This document shows positions 50,228 through 59,627 of a stretch of 64,000 nucleotides of DNA, one piece after another. The first letter of the stretch is position 1. The number at the start of each line of letters is the position of its first letter. The notes below the pieces were generated by a model, which saw only the letters and a list, made by a program, of their open reading frames with translations, made no database searches and was not told where the DNA came from. This DNA comes from GCA-2731375 sp964344935 (GTDB lineage Bacteria; Pseudomonadota; Alphaproteobacteria; GCA-2731375). The translations under genes were made by a program, and so were the position numbers. The DNA is taken from the NCBI GenBank assembly GCA_964344935.1, contig CAYFPL010000002.1, positions 496,001 through 560,000 on the forward strand. Reading direction: 5' to 3'.

Positions 50228-51445
50228 TTACTCGCTGGTGGACTCGGCGCTGATGACCGGACCGAAGCGGACGTTACCCTTGCCGTCGAAGCGCATCATC
50301 TGCATCTGCTCGACAGGATAGAAGTCCGTGGCGGAAGTATTCGCCATGATACCGGGGAGCAGACCACGCACGCGGAACTTCCTGAAGCTAGCTGCCTGCT
50401 TCATGATGTTTTCGCGGCTCAGGTCGTTACCGGCACGCTTCAGAACGTCAACCATCAAGCTGCAAACGGACCAGCCATAGACGTTAAAGGCATTGCTGCG
50501 GTCGCCCTTGGGATAGTACTTGGCCATGAAGTCGCGCCATTGGTTCATCTCGGGGTCGTTTGCCCATTCTGGATCGTTGGGATCCTTCAGGTAGGTCAGG
50601 GAGATGATGCCCTTGGACTTGTCCAGGCCGGCCGGCGTATAGGTCGCCTTGATGGTCGCGGCCACGTCGTTCAACAGATGCACCGGCTTCCAGCCGATGG
50701 CGTCCATCTTCTTGATCGCCTGGGCGGCGAATTTCGGAATGGAGATGTTGACGAGCACGTCGGCGCCGCTGTTCTTCAACGAAATGATCTGCGAAGCCAC
50801 GGTAGGATCGGTCACTTCGTAACTTTCTTCCTTGACCACCATCGCCTTGTACTTGTCGCCCATGGCATCCTTGACGCCAATGACATAGTCCTTGCCATAG
50901 TCGTCGTTCTGATACAGCACGGCGACCTTGGAGCTAGGATGGTTCTGCAGAATGTAGTTACCGAAGATCCGGCCGATGGTCTGATAGTTCGGCTGGAAGC
51001 CCATGGTCCAGGGATACTTCTCCGGCTGCCCCCACTTGGTCGCGCCCGTGGCGACGAAGAGATGCGGCACTTTCTTCTTGTTCATATATTTATGAATGGC
51101 CGAGTTGGTCGGCGTGCCCAGGGTCTGGAAGGTCAAGGCGACTTTGTCCTTTTCCACCAGCTTGCGGATCTGTTCCTTTGTCTTCGGCGGGCTATAGCCG
51201 TCGTCGTAGGAAATGAAGTTGACCTTGCGGCCGTTGATGCCGCCCTTGTCATTTACTTCATTGAAGCAGGCCGCGATCGACTTGCCGATCGTGGAGTAGA
51301 CCGATGCCGGCCCACTATAAGGATTGGTGTTGCCAATCTTGATTTCGGTGTCGGTGACGCCAGGGGCATTCCCAGCGACCGCAACACCGATACCGGCAAG
51401 AAACGCAACTGCCGCTCCCGATGTCATTTTGAGCGTCTTACCCAT
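50228..51445 (-). CDS. Liv-type ABC transporter substrate-binding protein (system 2)
   Basis: 405 residues. The signal peptide is MGKTLKMTSGAAVAFLAGIG with cleavage near VAG/NAPG. A type I periplasmic binding fold follows with the family motifs NPYSGPASVYSTIGKSIAACF and NDDYGKDYVIGVKDAMG. ATG 51445 has AAGGAG about 7 nt upstream; an in-frame start at 51502 lacks a signal. It is the last gene of the transporter 2 cluster but separated from livM by a 97-nt gap, so it may have its own promoter. The ligand is not predictable beyond amino acid-like. Confidence 0.9.
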   Translation of the reverse strand: MGKTLKMTSGAAVAFLAGIGVAVAGNAPGVTDTEIKIGNTNPYSGPASVYSTIGKSIAACFNEVNDKGGINGRKVNFISYDDGYSPPKTKEQIRKLVEKDKVALTFQTLGTPTNSAIHKYMNKKKVPHLFVATGATKWGQPEKYPWTMGFQPNYQTIGRIFGNYILQNHPSSKVAVLYQNDDYGKDYVIGVKDAMGDKYKAMVVKEESYEVTDPTVASQIISLKNSGADVLVNISIPKFAAQAIKKMDAIGWKPVHLLNDVAATIKATYTPAGLDKSKGIISLTYLKDPNDPEWANDPEMNQWRDFMAKYYPKGDRSNAFNVYGWSVCSLMVDVLKRAGNDLSRENIMKQAASFRKFRVRGLLPGIMANTSATDFYPVEQMQMMRFDGKGNVRFGPVISAESTSE

Positions 51446-51542
51446 AATGCTCTCCTTGTTTGGTTTGTTATTGTCCCGAAGTATAGAACCTATTTCAAAC
51501 ACGACTCAAGTCACAGGCACGCGAAACCGCCAATCGGCGGTC

Positions 51543-52607
51543 TCAGCTTGCAATGCTTCGCAAAATCCGGCGGATAAACCCGGCAAACCCCATAGGCATA
51601 AGATAGACCACCAGCACCATGACGACGCCGAAGGAAATCCAGACCAAGGCCTTTGAACTGGGATCGCCGCCGAAGAAACTGTCGACGATGGCCTCGGAGA
51701 AGTTCGGCACATACAGTATGAAGGCGCCGCCGATAATTGCTGCCGGGATCGATGCCAGGCCGCCGATCACCATGGCGATCAACAGCAAGACCGCATGGAT
51801 GAAGGTGAAGCTTTCAGGCGCAATGAACTCAACAACGATGGCGGAAAGGGCGCCTGCGACGCCGCAGTAAAGCCCGCTAACGCCAAACGTCGTCGCCTTG
51901 TAGACGGAAGTATTGATGCCCATTGTGCTGGCTGCGATGGGATTGTCGCGGATGGCAATCATCGCGCGGCCCGTCCGGCCGCGGACAAGGTTCCAGGCTG
52001 CGATGATCAAAAGCACACCAAAAAACAGGCTGAAATAATACCACCACTGGTCATTGCTGAGGAAGGCGATGGGTGAATCGTCCTTGAAAAGGTCCAAGCC
52101 CTGGACGCCGCCGGTGTAATGCTCGAAATGCTCGTATTTCAGCAATTGTGGCGCCGCCACTGCCAGAGCGAAGGTGGCCAATGCCAGGTAAAGGCCTTCC
52201 AGTCGCAAGGCCGGCAGGCCAAACAGAAAGCCGCCGACAAAGCAGACAAGGCCGGCCGGCACAATGGTCCAATAATAGGCGATCTCCCACTGCGTCATCA
52301 TGATGCCGGCGGTATAGGCACCCAGAGCCATAAAGGCGCTATGACCCAGCGAGAATTGGCCATTGAAGCCGGTCAACAAGTTCAGGCCCAACACCGCGAT
52401 CGAAAGATAGATCACCTGGGTCATCTGGAAGACGGCGAAATCTTCGACGAAGAACGGCACGAACAGCGCGATGAAAACGCAGACTAGGATCGAGACACGA
52501 CGGAAGTTGGGCATCGTCAGGCCCGCGATCCGCAGGCTGTCCTCCGGATTGGGGCGCGGTGCCCAATCCGACTTGCTACCCGAATCCTGCAATGTAGAAG
52601 CTGTCAT
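51543..52607 (-). CDS. Liv-type ABC transporter permease, LivM family (system 2)
   Basis: A 354-residue polytopic membrane protein with the LivM pattern (LTGFNGQFSLGHSAFMALGAYTAGI, LVRGRTGRAMIAIRDNPIAA). It has a longer N-terminus than its counterpart in system 1. It pairs with the LivH-type permease encoded immediately upstream, 2 nt away. Confidence 0.93.
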   Translation of the reverse strand: MTASTLQDSGSKSDWAPRPNPEDSLRIAGLTMPNFRRVSILVCVFIALFVPFFVEDFAVFQMTQVIYLSIAVLGLNLLTGFNGQFSLGHSAFMALGAYTAGIMMTQWEIAYYWTIVPAGLVCFVGGFLFGLPALRLEGLYLALATFALAVAAPQLLKYEHFEHYTGGVQGLDLFKDDSPIAFLSNDQWWYYFSLFFGVLLIIAAWNLVRGRTGRAMIAIRDNPIAASTMGINTSVYKATTFGVSGLYCGVAGALSAIVVEFIAPESFTFIHAVLLLIAMVIGGLASIPAAIIGGAFILYVPNFSEAIVDSFFGGDPSSKALVWISFGVVMVLVVYLMPMGFAGFIRRILRSIAS

Positions 52608-52609
52608 CG

Positions 52610-53479
52610 CTATACCCTTTGCACCACAACGCGCCCGAACAGACCGGAGGGCTTGAAGATCAGAATGGTCACGATCACCACAAGGGCCACCGTCAGTTTC
52701 AGTTCACTACCGATCGCCATGCCGGCCAGCGGCTCGATAACGCCCATGAGGAAGCCGCCGATGACCGCGCCGCCTGGGCTGGTCAAGCCACCGACAACGG
52801 CGCCCGCGAAGCCGTAGAGCAGGATACCGAGCATCATGTTCGGCTCCAAATACACAACGGGCGCGATCATCATGCCGCCGACAGCGCCGATCGCCGCCGC
52901 CAGGCCCCAACCCAACGCCAGCATCCAGCCAACGCTGATGCCCACGAGCCGCGCAGATTCCGGCGCGGCCGCCGCCGCCCGCATGGCCAATCCTATGGGC
53001 GTGAAGCGGAAGAACAGGAAGATCAAGCCCAACATTAAGAGTGTTACGATCGTCATCCCGAATTCATGCGGTCCTATGAGTGTTGTCTCAAACGGCAGCC
53101 TCTCGGGGAACGGGCTGGGGAATTCCTTAATGGTGAATTCCCAGATGAACCCGGCACCGGCGTTGAAGATTTGGAACAACGCGATGAAAACGACGATATG
53201 GGTAAACACGGGCGCGTTATGCAAAGGCGCGAAGACGATACGCTCGATCGCGACGCCGCCGATGAACGAAATCACGATACAGACGAAAAACGCGACCCAA
53301 TAGTTGGCGCCCCAGTCGATCATCTGCCAGGTGATGAAGGCCGAGAACATGGCCATTTCGCCCTGCGCGAAGTTGAAATGGTCAATGGCTTGATAGATCA
53401 TCACCACCGCCAAGGCGATACAGGCGTAAATCGCTCCCGTCGCGACGCCGCCCAAAACTTGCTGAATTAGTTCTTCCAT
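52610..53479 (-). CDS. Liv-type ABC transporter permease, LivH family (system 2)
   Basis: A 289-residue membrane protein (GVATGAIYACIALAVVMIYQAI, FNFAQGEMAMFSAF) of the LivH class. It forms the pore with the LivM-type protein. The gap to the upstream ATPase gene is 19 nt, so it is in the same operon. Confidence 0.93.
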   Translation of the reverse strand: MEELIQQVLGGVATGAIYACIALAVVMIYQAIDHFNFAQGEMAMFSAFITWQMIDWGANYWVAFFVCIVISFIGGVAIERIVFAPLHNAPVFTHIVVFIALFQIFNAGAGFIWEFTIKEFPSPFPERLPFETTLIGPHEFGMTIVTLLMLGLIFLFFRFTPIGLAMRAAAAAPESARLVGISVGWMLALGWGLAAAIGAVGGMMIAPVVYLEPNMMLGILLYGFAGAVVGGLTSPGGAVIGGFLMGVIEPLAGMAIGSELKLTVALVVIVTILIFKPSGLFGRVVVQRV

Positions 53480-53498
53480 TTACTCGCCCCGTCTCTCG

Positions 53499-54209
53499 TC
53501 AGTAGCCAAGGTAGGACTGACGGATGGTTTCATCGGCGCTGATCTCGTCCGCCGTGCCCGAGATGACAACCCGGCCCGTTTCCAAAAGGTATGCGTGATC
53601 CGCCAAGTTCAGTGCCAGGGTCGCATTCTGCTCCACCAGCAGCATGGAGACGCCTTCTTCCTGATTGATGACGCGCAGGATTTCGAACAATTCCTGCACG
53701 ATCAAGGGCGCCAGGCCGAAAGACGGTTCGTCCAAGAGCATCAGACGCGGCCGCAACATCAGGGCCCGGCCCACGGCAAGCATCTGCTGCTCGCCGCCGG
53801 ACAGCGTTCCCGCCTGTTGATCCCGCCGCTCTTTCAGTCGCGGGAAATAGCCATAGACACGTTCCATGTCCTCAGCCACGCCAGCGCTATCCCTGCGCGA
53901 ATAGGCGCCCAATTTCAGGTTTTCCTCTGTCGTGACACGGACGAAGGTGCCCCGCCCCTCAGGAACATGGGAGACGCCATGACGCACGATGTTCTCGGTT
54001 TTTTGGCCGGCTATGGAATCGCCGTCGAAACGGATTTCGCCGCCAGTCTTGACCATGCCGCAGATGGAGCGAAGCGTCGTCGTCTTGCCAGCACCATTGG
54101 CGCCAAGAATTGTCGTTATGCCGCCCTGCTCCAGCGAGAAGCTGATGCCGTGCAGCGCCTGAATGGGCCCGTAGAAGGCCTCGAGATTAGCTACTTCCAA
54201 CAAAGCCAT
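53499..54209 (-). CDS. Liv-type ABC transporter ATPase, LivF family (system 2)
   Basis: A 236-residue ABC ATPase. Walker A is GANGAGKTT, signature LSGGEQQMLAVGRAL, Walker B LMLLDEPSFGLAP. Its ATG shares one base with the upstream LivG stop (TGATG), so the two subunits are translationally coupled. It is a typical length for LivF. Confidence 0.94.
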   Translation of the reverse strand: MALLEVANLEAFYGPIQALHGISFSLEQGGITTILGANGAGKTTTLRSICGMVKTGGEIRFDGDSIAGQKTENIVRHGVSHVPEGRGTFVRVTTEENLKLGAYSRRDSAGVAEDMERVYGYFPRLKERRDQQAGTLSGGEQQMLAVGRALMLRPRLMLLDEPSFGLAPLIVQELFEILRVINQEEGVSMLLVEQNATLALNLADHAYLLETGRVVISGTADEISADETIRQSYLGY

Positions 54210-55018
54210 CAGTCGGTGGTCCCCAGATACGCCCGAATGACCTCGGGGTTTTGTTGTACTTCGGCAGGGGTTCCCTCGCCGATCTTGCGTCCGAAGTCGA
54301 TCGCGACAACCAGATCGGAGACCGCCATGACAAGGCTCATGTGATGCTCCACCAACAGTACCGTGATGTCTCTGTCGTGGCCGATCTGTCGGATGGTATC
54401 AACCAGTTCCTCAACCTCGTCATGGTTCAAGCCGCCCGCCGGTTCATCCAACAGCAGCAGCTTCGGCTCGGATGCGATGGCCCTGGCCAGTTCGACACGC
54501 TTTTGAATACCGAACGGCAGACCGCCTACCGGCGTATACGCATATTCGCCCAATTCGAGATATTCGATCAGCTCCCAGGCGATTTCCTGCAGCCATTTCT
54601 CTTCGCGGCTGACCCAGGGCAACCGCAGGGCGTTGGAAACAAAGTCGCTCTTGCTGCGGGAATGGCAGCCAATCATGACATTGTCCAACACCGACATGGT
54701 GGCGAACAGAGCCAGGTTCTGGAAGGTCCGGCCAATGCCAAGATCGGCGATCTTGTGCGGTTTGGTTTCGAGAATGGATTGCCCCTCGAACAAAATGTCG
54801 CCCGAATTAGGGATGTAAAGGCGGCTAAGACAGTTGAACAAGGTTGTCTTGCCGGCACCATTCGGTCCGATCAGACCCAAAATCGCCCCTTCGGGAACAT
54901 CGAAACTGACGCCGTCAAGGGCTACGATGCCGCCGAAATGCACAGCGACATCTTTTACCTCCAACAACGGCCTGGCGGAGGTAGACGCCTCCGCAGCGTT
55001 GACTGAAACTTCGCTCAT
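54209..55018 (-). CDS. Liv-type ABC transporter ATPase, LivG family (system 2)
   Basis: 269 residues from ATG 55018 (MSEVSVNAAEASTSARPLLE). Walker A is GPNGAGKTT, the signature is the LivG-type LPFGIQKRVELARAI and Walker B LLLLDEPAGGLN. The frame extends upstream to 55141, but the added codons have no ABC character. First gene of the minus-strand transporter 2 cluster, so the promoter should lie within 55019-55349. Confidence 0.93.
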   Translation of the reverse strand: MSEVSVNAAEASTSARPLLEVKDVAVHFGGIVALDGVSFDVPEGAILGLIGPNGAGKTTLFNCLSRLYIPNSGDILFEGQSILETKPHKIADLGIGRTFQNLALFATMSVLDNVMIGCHSRSKSDFVSNALRLPWVSREEKWLQEIAWELIEYLELGEYAYTPVGGLPFGIQKRVELARAIASEPKLLLLDEPAGGLNHDEVEELVDTIRQIGHDRDITVLLVEHHMSLVMAVSDLVVAIDFGRKIGEGTPAEVQQNPEVIRAYLGTTD

Positions 55019-55349
55019 GTTTTGAATTCGTCTTGTGACGGCGCCGATTGGCGCCCAAGAAAGGGTCCAACAGCAGGTTGGAACTGCCAAATCATAAGGT
55101 AATCCTCTACTCATCCTCCCGGGAGCACCTTGGCGGCGCATTTATGGTTGGCGGCAATATGCGTCAGCTTGTCGCAGGACGCAAAGATTTTTTCGCCGTG
55201 CCGTCGATACTGGCCATGTCGATACTACCGATGATTCGATATGGGCGCCGAACTCACTACGCTATGATTTCACGGGTGCGAGCCAATCGTGCCAACGGCT
55301 TCTTAGCATCGGGTGCCAAATCAAGCCGTAATCAGTTATACAAGATCTC
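55019..55349. other. 331-nt divergent intergenic region (Liv system 2 / uvrD)
   Basis: The promoter-bearing gap between two divergent genes. A weak plus-strand frame crosses it (about 107 codons from 55048), but it has no ribosome site and unlikely composition. I see no clear operator, hairpin or repeat. Confidence 0.5.
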
Positions 55350-57644
55350 ATGTCCGACCCTTTCGATTTAGAACAGATGCCTGCCAATTCCGGCCCGGAC
55401 TTGGCGCCGCCAGTGCCCGCTTATCTCGATAATTTGAACGAGGAACAACGCCGGGCCGTAGAGGCGGTGGATGGGCCGGTCCTGGTCCTCGCCGGGGCTG
55501 GCACGGGCAAGACCCGGGTCCTGACAACACGGCTGGCCTTTATCCTGCACAATCGGCTGGCTTTTCCCAGTCAACTGCTCGTCGTCACCTTCACCAACAA
55601 AGCGGCACGCGAGATGGCGGAACGTACGGCGGAGCTGGTCGGCCGCGCTGTGGAAGGGCTGTGGCTGGGAACCTTCCATTCCATTGGCGTACGGCTTTTG
55701 CGCCGGCATGGCGAATTGGTAGGTCTGAAAAGCAATTTCACCATCATTGACACGGATGATCAGCTACGCCTTTTGAAACAACTGATCGAGGCGGAGCAAT
55801 TGGATCCGAAGCGCTGGACGCCACGGCAGCTGGCGGCCAGCATCGATCGCTGGAAGGATCGCGGCCTGGTGCCGGAGAAGGTACCGGCGGGGGAAGGTGA
55901 GAGTTTCGCCAACGGCAAGGGTGTCATTCTCTACAAAGCCTACCAGGAACGACTGAAAACACTGAATGCCTGCGATTTCGGTGATTTGCTATTGCATTGC
56001 CTGACCATCTTTGCCGAACACGCAGACATACTGGCCAGTTATCAAAAGCAGTTCCGCTATATCCTGGTGGATGAATATCAGGATACCAACGTCTCGCAGT
56101 ATTTGCTGCTGCGCCTGCTGGCCCAGGGCCATCGCAATATCTGCTGTGTCGGCGATGACGATCAATCGATCTATTCCTGGCGCGGAGCGGAAGTAGGCAA
56201 CATCCTGCGATTTGAAAAAGACTTCCCCGGCGCAAAGGTGGTCCGGCTGGAATGCAACTACCGCTCCACACCACATATTCTCGGCGCTGCCGCCGGTTTG
56301 ATCGCCAAGAACGAGGGCCGCCTGGGCAAGACCTTGTGGACGGAAGTCAACAGCGGTGAAAAGGTCCGGGTCCGCGGCCTTTGGGACGGCGCAGAGGAAG
56401 CGAGGTCGGTCGGCGATGAGGTCGAGGACCTGCAGCGCCAGAAACAGCCGCTGAACGAGATGGCCATATTGGTAAGGGCCTCGTTTCAGACCCGCGAGTT
56501 CGAGGAACGCTTCCTGACCCTGGGCGTACCCTATCGCCTGATCGGCGGCACCCGGTTTTATGAACGGCTGGAGATACGGGACGCCATCGCCTACCTGCGG
56601 GTGCTGGCACAGCCTGACGACGATCTGGCTTTCGAACGCATTATCAATACCCCGAAACGCGGTCTGGGTGATGCCACCTTGCAGCAACTGCACCAGGCGG
56701 CCCGCGACATGGGCGCGCCCCTGACCCGCGCCGCGCGCGTTCTCGCCGGCGGCGACGATCTCAACACCAGGGCCCGCAATTCGCTGACAAGGCTGCTCGA
56801 TGATTTCGACCGTTGGCGCGGCCTGATCGACAGCATGCCGCCTGACGAACTGACGGAAGTGATCCTGGACGAAAGCGGCTACACCGCTATGTGGCAGGCC
56901 AGCAAGGATGCCAAGGCGCCGGGGCGGCTAGAAAACTTGAAGGAGTTGATCGTCGCGCTGGAACCGTTCGAGAAGCTGGGCGGTTTCCTTGAGCATGTCA
57001 GCCTGGTGATGGACGCCGAAATGGCCCAGGCGGACGATGCCGTAAATATCCTAACCCTGCATGGTGCGAAGGGGTTGGAGTTCGACACTGTCTTTTTGCC
57101 TGGTTGGGAGGAAGGGTTGTTCCCCCATCAACGGGCCCTGGACGAAAGCGGCGTTGCCGGATTGGAGGAAGAGCGGCGCCTGGCATATGTCGGCCTGACA
57201 CGGGCAAGGCAGAAGGCGATCGTTAGTTTCGTCGCCAACCGGCAGATGTTTGGTCGCTGGAATATGGCTTTACCCAGCCGCTTTGTTTCGGACCTGCCTG
57301 ACGAGCATATCGAGACGGAAGTGGAGCAGGGACTGCACGACGGCGGCTTCGACACCGCGGCTGAACTTCCGGCGCCGGGGGCCTTCACCTTCAGCGACAG
57401 TCCGTCTTCGTCGCGGATGCGCCGCGCACCCCAGGCGGCACCGCCGCCAAGCTATATCGAAGGGCAGGCGGAACAGATCATTACGTCCGATCCGGGCGTA
57501 TCAGACTATGCCATCGGCGAACGGGTGTTTCATCAGAAGTTCGGCTATGGCCTGATCGAGGATATCGAAGGCAACAAACTGTCCATCGCCTTTGACAAGG
57601 CCGGTGCCAAGAAGGTCATCGACAGTTTTGTCCAGCCCGCATGA
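55350..57644 (+). CDS. uvrD: UvrD/PcrA-type superfamily 1 DNA helicase
   Basis: 764 residues with the SF1A helicase motifs: LAGAGTGKTRVL (I), TFTNKAAREM (Ia), LVDEYQDTN (II), GDDDQSIYSWRGA (III), LHGAKGLEFD (V) and YVGLTRARQ (VI). It unwinds DNA 3'-5' in nucleotide excision and mismatch repair. The C-terminal ~75 residues (IGERVFHQKFGYGLIEDIEG) are the UvrD/PcrA-type Tudor-like tail that binds RNA polymerase. prmA overlaps its stop by 4 nt. Confidence 0.94.
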   Translation: MSDPFDLEQMPANSGPDLAPPVPAYLDNLNEEQRRAVEAVDGPVLVLAGAGTGKTRVLTTRLAFILHNRLAFPSQLLVVTFTNKAAREMAERTAELVGRAVEGLWLGTFHSIGVRLLRRHGELVGLKSNFTIIDTDDQLRLLKQLIEAEQLDPKRWTPRQLAASIDRWKDRGLVPEKVPAGEGESFANGKGVILYKAYQERLKTLNACDFGDLLLHCLTIFAEHADILASYQKQFRYILVDEYQDTNVSQYLLLRLLAQGHRNICCVGDDDQSIYSWRGAEVGNILRFEKDFPGAKVVRLECNYRSTPHILGAAAGLIAKNEGRLGKTLWTEVNSGEKVRVRGLWDGAEEARSVGDEVEDLQRQKQPLNEMAILVRASFQTREFEERFLTLGVPYRLIGGTRFYERLEIRDAIAYLRVLAQPDDDLAFERIINTPKRGLGDATLQQLHQAARDMGAPLTRAARVLAGGDDLNTRARNSLTRLLDDFDRWRGLIDSMPPDELTEVILDESGYTAMWQASKDAKAPGRLENLKELIVALEPFEKLGGFLEHVSLVMDAEMAQADDAVNILTLHGAKGLEFDTVFLPGWEEGLFPHQRALDESGVAGLEEERRLAYVGLTRARQKAIVSFVANRQMFGRWNMALPSRFVSDLPDEHIETEVEQGLHDGGFDTAAELPAPGAFTFSDSPSSSRMRRAPQAAPPPSYIEGQAEQIITSDPGVSDYAIGERVFHQKFGYGLIEDIEGNKLSIAFDKAGAKKVIDSFVQPA

Positions 57645-58516
57645 ACGACAGCGCCATTTGGCAAGCGATCATCATTGTGCCGGCCATAACCGTGCCGGCC
57701 TTCGAAGAGGCGCTGGGCGCCGAGGCCTTGGCCTGCTCCAGTTTCGAGACCGAGCCGGGCGGCCCCTGGTCCATCGAAATGCTGCTGCCGGATCCCATTG
57801 ACCGGGTTGAATTGGAAACCCGTCTGGCAGTGACCGCCGCCAGCCTGAATTTGCCGGCCCCGGCCCTGAACCTAAACCCAGTTCCCGATCGCGATTGGGT
57901 CACGCTTTCATACCGGGCGCTGCCGCCAGTGCGTGCCGGACGCTTCTTCGTGCACGGCGCCCATGACCGGGGCACCGCGCCCATCGGCGCCGTGGCGCTT
58001 GAGGTGGACGCCGGCCGTGCTTTTGGCAACGGACGACACGAAACCACATACGGCTGCCTGATGGCTCTCGATGCCTTGGCCAAGCGAAAACGGTTTCACC
58101 GGCCACTTGACTTGGGCTGCGGCGCTGGTGTCTTGGCGTTGGCCATGGCGCGGCTATGGCGGGTGCCGATCACCACATCCGACATCGACCCCTGGGCCGT
58201 GGCCGTGGCCCGGGCCAATGCCCGTCTCAATCATCTGCATCGCTGGGTTCGGCCTGTGCAATCCGATGGTTTCGCCCATCCGGCACTTTCTGCCGGCGCA
58301 CCCTATGACTTGATCATGGCCAATATTCTGGCCCGACCCCTAAAGCGGCTGGCGCCGTCGATTGCGGCACACCTAGCGCCAGGCGGACATGTGGTGTTGT
58401 CCGGACTGCTGGTCAGCCAGGATTCGCGGGTGCGCGCCGCCTACAGGGCTCAGGGCCTGGCCCTGCTGCGCCGGCGGCGTCTGGGCGAATGGCTGACCCT
58501 GGAGTTTTCTGGATAA
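57641..58516 (+). CDS. prmA: Ribosomal protein L11 methyltransferase PrmA
   Basis: 291 residues. The SAM-binding motif is LDLGCGAGVLALAMARLW, followed by ITTSDIDPWAVAVARAN and the NPPY-like segment LIMANILARPL. PrmA trimethylates ribosomal protein L11. It starts with ATG in the stop of the uvrD gene and is followed by a hairpin terminator shared with the convergent gene. Confidence 0.93.
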   Translation: MNDSAIWQAIIIVPAITVPAFEEALGAEALACSSFETEPGGPWSIEMLLPDPIDRVELETRLAVTAASLNLPAPALNLNPVPDRDWVTLSYRALPPVRAGRFFVHGAHDRGTAPIGAVALEVDAGRAFGNGRHETTYGCLMALDALAKRKRFHRPLDLGCGAGVLALAMARLWRVPITTSDIDPWAVAVARANARLNHLHRWVRPVQSDGFAHPALSAGAPYDLIMANILARPLKRLAPSIAAHLAPGGHVVLSGLLVSQDSRVRAAYRAQGLALLRRRRLGEWLTLEFSG

Positions 58517-58525
58517 GTCGAGACC

Positions 58526-58559
58526 TGGTCATCCCCAGGCGGAAACCCGAGGATGACCA
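58526..58559. terminator. Hairpin between convergent prmA and enoyl-CoA hydratase genes
   Basis: Arms TGGTCATCC (58526-58534) and GGATGACCA (58551-58559) are perfect over 9 bp. The position between two convergent stops suggests a bidirectional terminator. The U-tract is poor on both sides. Confidence 0.6.
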
Positions 58560-58567
58560 ATAATGGT

Positions 58568-59380
58568 CTATAGCGGCGAATGCTTGTCGAAATTCGGCTG
58601 GCGTTTTTCCAAGTGCGCTGCCAGGCCTTCGCGGGCTTCCGGGCCCTTGAAGCCGAGCATTTCCAGGGCCAGGGAATTCTCGAAGGTGGGCATGGCCATG
58701 CGGTACCAGTTGTTCAGTGCCAGCTTGGTCCAGCGCACCGCGTTGGGGGCGCCGTCGACCAAAGTTTCGGCAATGGAGATGGATTTCGCTTCCAACTCGT
58801 CATCTTCGGTGCACAGCGAGAACAGGCCGATGCGTTCTGCTTCCTCGCCGAACACTGGCTCGTTGGTCAGCAGATGATATTTGGCCTTGGCCATGCCGGT
58901 CAGGATGACCCAGTTAATGCAGGCCACATCTCCCGCGGCAACGCCCAGGCGCACATGACCGTCCAGCACGCGGGCTGATTTCGCGATGATGGAAATATCC
59001 GACAACAGGGCCGCCACGAGACCGGCGCCGACGGCGACGCCATTGACAGCAGAGATGATCGGCTTGGAACAATTAATGATGTTGTAGACCAGGTCGCGGG
59101 CCTCTTTCCAGGCCCCGACGGTGTCGTTCCAATTCTCGATGTTGTTCTTGATCATGCCGAAGTCGCCGCCCGAGGAGAACGCCTTGCCCTTAGCAGCGAG
59201 GATGACCACGCTGACGTCCGGGTCTTCGTCAATATCGCGCCAGATATAGGTCAACTGGCGATGGCCCTGCGAATCCAGTGAATTGTATGTTTCGGGCTTG
59301 TTGAAGGTTATGCGCAGGATGCGCTCGCCGGGGCTGTCGTATTCGAAGGCCGGGAATTTCTCGGCATAGCGTTCAATCAT
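58568..59380 (-). CDS. Enoyl-CoA hydratase/isomerase-family protein
   Basis: 270 residues of crotonase fold. Oxyanion-hole segments are GKAFSSGGDFGMI and NGVAVGAGLVAALLSD, and RLGVAAGDVACINW occupies the place of the second catalytic segment. The catalytic Glu of typical hydratases is not evident there (Gly-Asp instead), so the reaction may differ (isomerase, decarboxylase or hydrolase). It sits next to a peptide transporter, but transcribed away from it. Confidence 0.87.
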   Translation of the reverse strand: MIERYAEKFPAFEYDSPGERILRITFNKPETYNSLDSQGHRQLTYIWRDIDEDPDVSVVILAAKGKAFSSGGDFGMIKNNIENWNDTVGAWKEARDLVYNIINCSKPIISAVNGVAVGAGLVAALLSDISIIAKSARVLDGHVRLGVAAGDVACINWVILTGMAKAKYHLLTNEPVFGEEAERIGLFSLCTEDDELEAKSISIAETLVDGAPNAVRWTKLALNNWYRMAMPTFENSLALEMLGFKGPEAREGLAAHLEKRQPNFDKHSPL

Positions 59381-59511
59381 TGTTTACTCCTCCTATGCGG
59401 CCAGAGCCGGTATGAAATTGTGTCGTGGCCCGGTAGAGCGCACGCATGGACCTGATAAGCCTTGCCCAGGCGTTCTGGTCAAGTCCTGGATGGTGAGGCA
59501 AATTGCCCCTG

Positions 59512-59540
59512 CCCTCGACGATAAGCGGTTGCGTCGAGGG
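59512..59540. repeat. Inverted repeat between enoyl-CoA hydratase and oligopeptide ABC operon
   Basis: CCCTCGACG (59512-59520) and CGTCGAGGG (59532-59540) are perfect 9-bp arms around an 11-nt loop, in the 247-nt divergent promoter gap. It could be an operator or a leader hairpin. Confidence 0.4.
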
Positions 59541-59627
59541 GCATAGGTCTATTAAATGTGGCTGGCGTGAAGCGCGGGACGCAAGATTCCGGCCACGACA
59601 ATTGTACCCGCGGCGGGGGGATGAGGT

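Noticed and set aside
55048..55371. Plus-strand frame of 107 codons in the uvrD/Liv intergenic gap
   Set aside because: No ribosome site, unlikely amino-acid content, and it runs into the uvrD start in another frame.
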